A DNA stretch of 64,000 nt from Denitrobaculum tricleocarpae (GTDB lineage Bacteria > Pseudomonadota > Alphaproteobacteria > Kiloniellales > Kiloniellaceae), in contig NZ_ML660057.1 in the NCBI RefSeq assembly GCF_007004665.1, positions 310,001 through 374,000 on the forward strand. Direction: 5' to 3'. Below are positions 62,089 through 64,000 of the stretch, in pieces. The notes under the pieces were generated by a model. The model had not been told where the DNA came from, did no database searches, and saw nothing but the letters and a program-made list of their open reading frames with translations. The position numbers were made by a program, and so were the translations under genes. Numbering within the stretch: position 1 is the first letter of the stretch; every line of letters starts with the position of its first letter.

Positions 62089-62604
62089 ATGCTTTCTTAT
62101 TATAGCCCAGGTCACCGTCTCGCTGTTGCAGCTTTTTTTATCGCGGGTTTTTCCTGCGCCGCTGCCGCGCAGGACGCCATCGTGACCTTCAAGTCACTGG
62201 CCCCCGATGTGGCGGTGGAGGCGGCCCAGGCCGCCCTGGCAAGCTGCCGGGACGAAGGCTTCCAAATCGCCGTATCGGTGGTCGACCGTGGTGGCAATCT
62301 GCAGGCCACGATCCGCGACCAGTTCGCCGGGCCTCACACACCGGACACTTCCTATCGCAAGGCCTGGACAGCCGTCAGTTTCCGCACCGACACCCTTGAG
62401 CTGGCGGAGTTGACAGAGGAAGGCGAAGCCTGGGCAATCCGTAACATCTCCAACGCCTTGCCGCTGGGCGGCGGTGTGCAAATCGTCGCCGGCGACGGCA
62501 GCATGCTGGGCGCTATAGGTGTTTCCGGCGCCCCCAGCGGCTCCGCGGACAAGGCTTGCGCCGACGCAGGTCTGGCAGCAATCGACGACAAGATTGCCTT
62601 CTAG
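62089..62604 (+). CDS. Exported GlcG/HbpS-family heme-binding-like protein
   Basis: About 171 residues. A signal peptide (LAVAAFFIAGFSCAAAAQDA region) precedes a GlcG/PduO-C-type domain: ALASCRDEGFQIAVSVVDRG, RKAWTAVSFRTDTLELAELT and IVAGDGSMLGAIGVSGAPSG. Homologues bind heme or cobalamin-like ligands or act with quinoprotein dehydrogenases. The ATG at 62089 is preferred because the signal peptide begins there; upstream codons do not fit. It is followed by the metallo-beta-lactamase-fold gene on the same strand. Confidence 0.82.
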   Translation: MLSYYSPGHRLAVAAFFIAGFSCAAAAQDAIVTFKSLAPDVAVEAAQAALASCRDEGFQIAVSVVDRGGNLQATIRDQFAGPHTPDTSYRKAWTAVSFRTDTLELAELTEEGEAWAIRNISNALPLGGGVQIVAGDGSMLGAIGVSGAPSGSADKACADAGLAAIDDKIAF

Positions 62605-62655
62605 CGGAGACGGCGAAAGCTGCAGGTATCAGGAGGCAATTAACAGGAGAGAGCC

Positions 62656-63606
62656 ATGCGTCTTCCGATAGCTTTGGCGGCGCTGCTCGCAAACGCATCC
62701 CTCCCCTGCGTTGCGAGCGAGCAGATTCCCGATCAGTATCCGCAGTCGGTGCTCTATGCAAAACCAGTGGAGGTGATCCCTCACGTTTGGTCGGCCATCG
62801 GCGCCACTGCCCCGCCGACTTATGAGAACTCAGGACACAACAACAACCTGTCCTTCATCGTCACCGGCGACGGCGTCGTCGTCATCAACGGTGGCGCGGC
62901 TTATCTCTTGGCCAAGGCGCTGCATGAAGAGATCAGAGAAATCACAGACGAACCGGTGAAGCTGGTGATCAACGAGAACGGCCAGGGACACGCCATGCTG
63001 GGCAATGCCTACTGGGCGGAACAAGGCGTTGCGATTCTGGCGCATGCCGAAGCGGCAGAGGAATTTGAAGACCGCGGCCCTCAGATCCTGGCGCGCATGG
63101 AGAATTACAACAAAGAGAAGTCGGCTGGCACGGTTCTGCAAGGCCCCAGCGAAACCTTCGAGGAGGAACAGCTCATTGAAATGGGTCGATTCCGGATTGA
63201 GGTAAGGAATCTCGGGCCAGCTCACTCACCGGGAGACATCGTGGTCTGGCTGCCCGAGCAAAGCCTGGTCATTTCCGGCGACATGGCCTTTCACGAACGC
63301 CTCTTGCCGATCTTCGACGACACAGACACCGCCGGCTGGCTGGAGAGCTGGGAAGACTTTGAAGCTCTCAAGGCAACCTACGTGATCCCCGGTCACGGCC
63401 ATCCGACAAACATGGACCAGGTCAGGCGCTATACCAGGGACTACCTGGTCTATCTGCGCGGACAGATCGGCAAGCTGCTTGAAGACGGCGGCAGCCTGGA
63501 GGAGGCCTACTATGTCGATCAGTCACCCTACACGCATCTCGACACCTTCGAGCAATTGGCCACACGCAACGCCGGTCGGGTCTACGAACAGATGGAGTTC
63601 GAGTAA
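62656..63606 (+). CDS. Exported metallo-beta-lactamase-fold protein with altered metal motif
   Basis: 316 residues with a signal peptide (MRLPIALAALLANASLPCVA). The MBL fold is clear (NNNLSFIVTGDGVVVINGGA, GPAHSPGDIVVWLPEQSLVI, SGDMAF and IPGHGHPTNMDQVR). The metal motif HxHxDH is replaced by NENGQGHAMLGN, so the first-site His residues and the Asp are missing, whereas the later His and Asp ligands remain. This suggests either a one-metal enzyme or a non-hydrolytic role. Homologues occur next to quinoprotein or sulfur-oxidation genes. A GGAGAGAG site precedes the start. Confidence 0.85.
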   Translation: MRLPIALAALLANASLPCVASEQIPDQYPQSVLYAKPVEVIPHVWSAIGATAPPTYENSGHNNNLSFIVTGDGVVVINGGAAYLLAKALHEEIREITDEPVKLVINENGQGHAMLGNAYWAEQGVAILAHAEAAEEFEDRGPQILARMENYNKEKSAGTVLQGPSETFEEEQLIEMGRFRIEVRNLGPAHSPGDIVVWLPEQSLVISGDMAFHERLLPIFDDTDTAGWLESWEDFEALKATYVIPGHGHPTNMDQVRRYTRDYLVYLRGQIGKLLEDGGSLEEAYYVDQSPYTHLDTFEQLATRNAGRVYEQMEFE

Positions 63607-63678
63607 CCAAGCGCCCAAGCGTCATACGCAACTCTAAAGCGTTTTATATTTATCTTGAAACGTAACTCCTCAAAAATC

Positions 63679-63723
63679 GCGTTCGAGATCAGCAGTTTGC
63701 TGATTGAGAGGCAGTGAATTTTG
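63679..63723. repeat. Dispersed repeat, copy 2
   Basis: Matches copy 1 at 51224-51267 with the conserved ends GCGTTCGAGATC and GAGAGGCAG. The flanks also carry short CTCTAAAGCG repeats at about 63635 and 63745. The 63607-63832 gap otherwise holds no gene. Confidence 0.55.
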
Positions 63724-63766
63724 AGTCCATCTAAATGTGAATTGCTCTAAAGCGCTTGCAAGGTTG

Positions 63767-63808
63767 GAAAAAAGAAACCCCGCAACGGCGTGCTTCGTCG
63801 TTGCGGGG
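63767..63808 (-). terminator. Rho-independent terminator of the partial minus-strand gene
   Basis: CCCCGCAACG (63778-63787) pairs with CGTTGCGGGG (63799-63808), a perfect 10-bp stem. On the minus strand it is followed by a T-rich run (AAAAAA before 63774). Confidence 0.8.
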
Positions 63809-63832
63809 CCGAAAGTCGACAGGGAATCGACA

Positions 63833-64000
63833 TTAGCCGAACATGTCGGCGGTAATGCCCGCATACCATCCGAGCGACTCTTCATAGGTCTGCTTGCGCA
63901 GGCCCGCCGCCTCGCCGGTCTGGGAAATAAACCCATCCACCTTGGCGATCTTTTCCTCTGTCGCCTTATAGGTCGCCCCGACCTTCACACCGTCGTCGGT
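63833..64000 (-). CDS. C-terminal part of an unrecognised protein (cut by window edge)
   Basis: The frame is open to base 64000 and gives 55 residues ending GLRKQTYEESLGWYAGITAD, then MFG and a stop. The tail is Lys/Glu-rich then aromatic. I do not recognise the family. It is followed by a strong terminator, which supports it being a real, expressed gene. Confidence 0.65.
   Translation of the reverse strand, partial: TDDGVKVGATYKATEEKIAKVDGFISQTGEAAGLRKQTYEESLGWYAGITADMFG

Overview
The window looks like the chromosome of a metabolically versatile, probably marine alphaproteobacterium. This rests on fairly GC-rich coding DNA, TRAP and tripartite tricarboxylate transporters, a Paracoccus-like nar cluster, a TsuA/SoxW sulfur pair and RTX/Hint proteins of the Rhodospirillales type. 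The order-level placement is an inference.

Layout. 1-4.1 kb: a LysR fragment cut by the window edge, a LinB-like haloalkane dehalogenase facing a MarR regulator, two tandem SnoaL/DUF4440 proteins and an azoreductase. 4.1-7.4 kb: an AcoR-like GAF/Fis regulator without an AAA+ domain, two sulfurtransferases and an AraC regulator. 7.4-13.5 kb: a tctCBA importer facing a double-winged-helix GntR regulator, a beta-decarboxylating dehydrogenase and an Asp/Glu-racemase-fold enzyme. 13.6-14.05 kb: a gene graveyard with the tail of a second dehalogenase and the tail of a propionyl-CoA synthetase. 14.2-16.3 kb: a B12-binding radical SAM enzyme behind a membrane-anchored protein with an NHLP-type leader, possibly a RiPP-like pair.

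16.7-29.2 kb: respiratory nitrate reduction. A universal stress protein, narK1, narK2, narGHJI and a parvulin form one minus-strand operon. A cysteine-free Crp/Fnr regulator (NarR-like) is divergent, and two FNR-type boxes lie between them.

29.4-51 kb: a large type I secretion locus. It encodes a 4098-residue RTX protein, a HlyC-type lysine acyltransferase, a methyltransferase, a QueC-like PP-loop enzyme, HlyD and HlyB. An AT-rich cassette on the other strand encodes a small membrane protein and a protein whose C-terminus is the first half of a Hint (intein-like) domain. The matching second half sits near the N-terminus of the giant RTX protein, so one Hint fold appears split over two genes about 8 kb apart on opposite strands. 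This is the most unusual signal in the window.

51.4-59.4 kb: a seven-gene catabolic operon (BKACE enzyme, TRAP transporter, fused alpha-beta 2-oxoacid dehydrogenase E1, RidA-like protein, HpcH aldolase) divergent from a PAS-LuxR regulator. 59.4-64 kb: an IS6-type transposase relic, a TsuA-like sulfur transporter with SoxW, a GlcG-like exported protein, a metallo-beta-lactamase-fold protein with an altered metal motif, and the tail of one more gene. No tRNA, rRNA or CRISPR array was seen.
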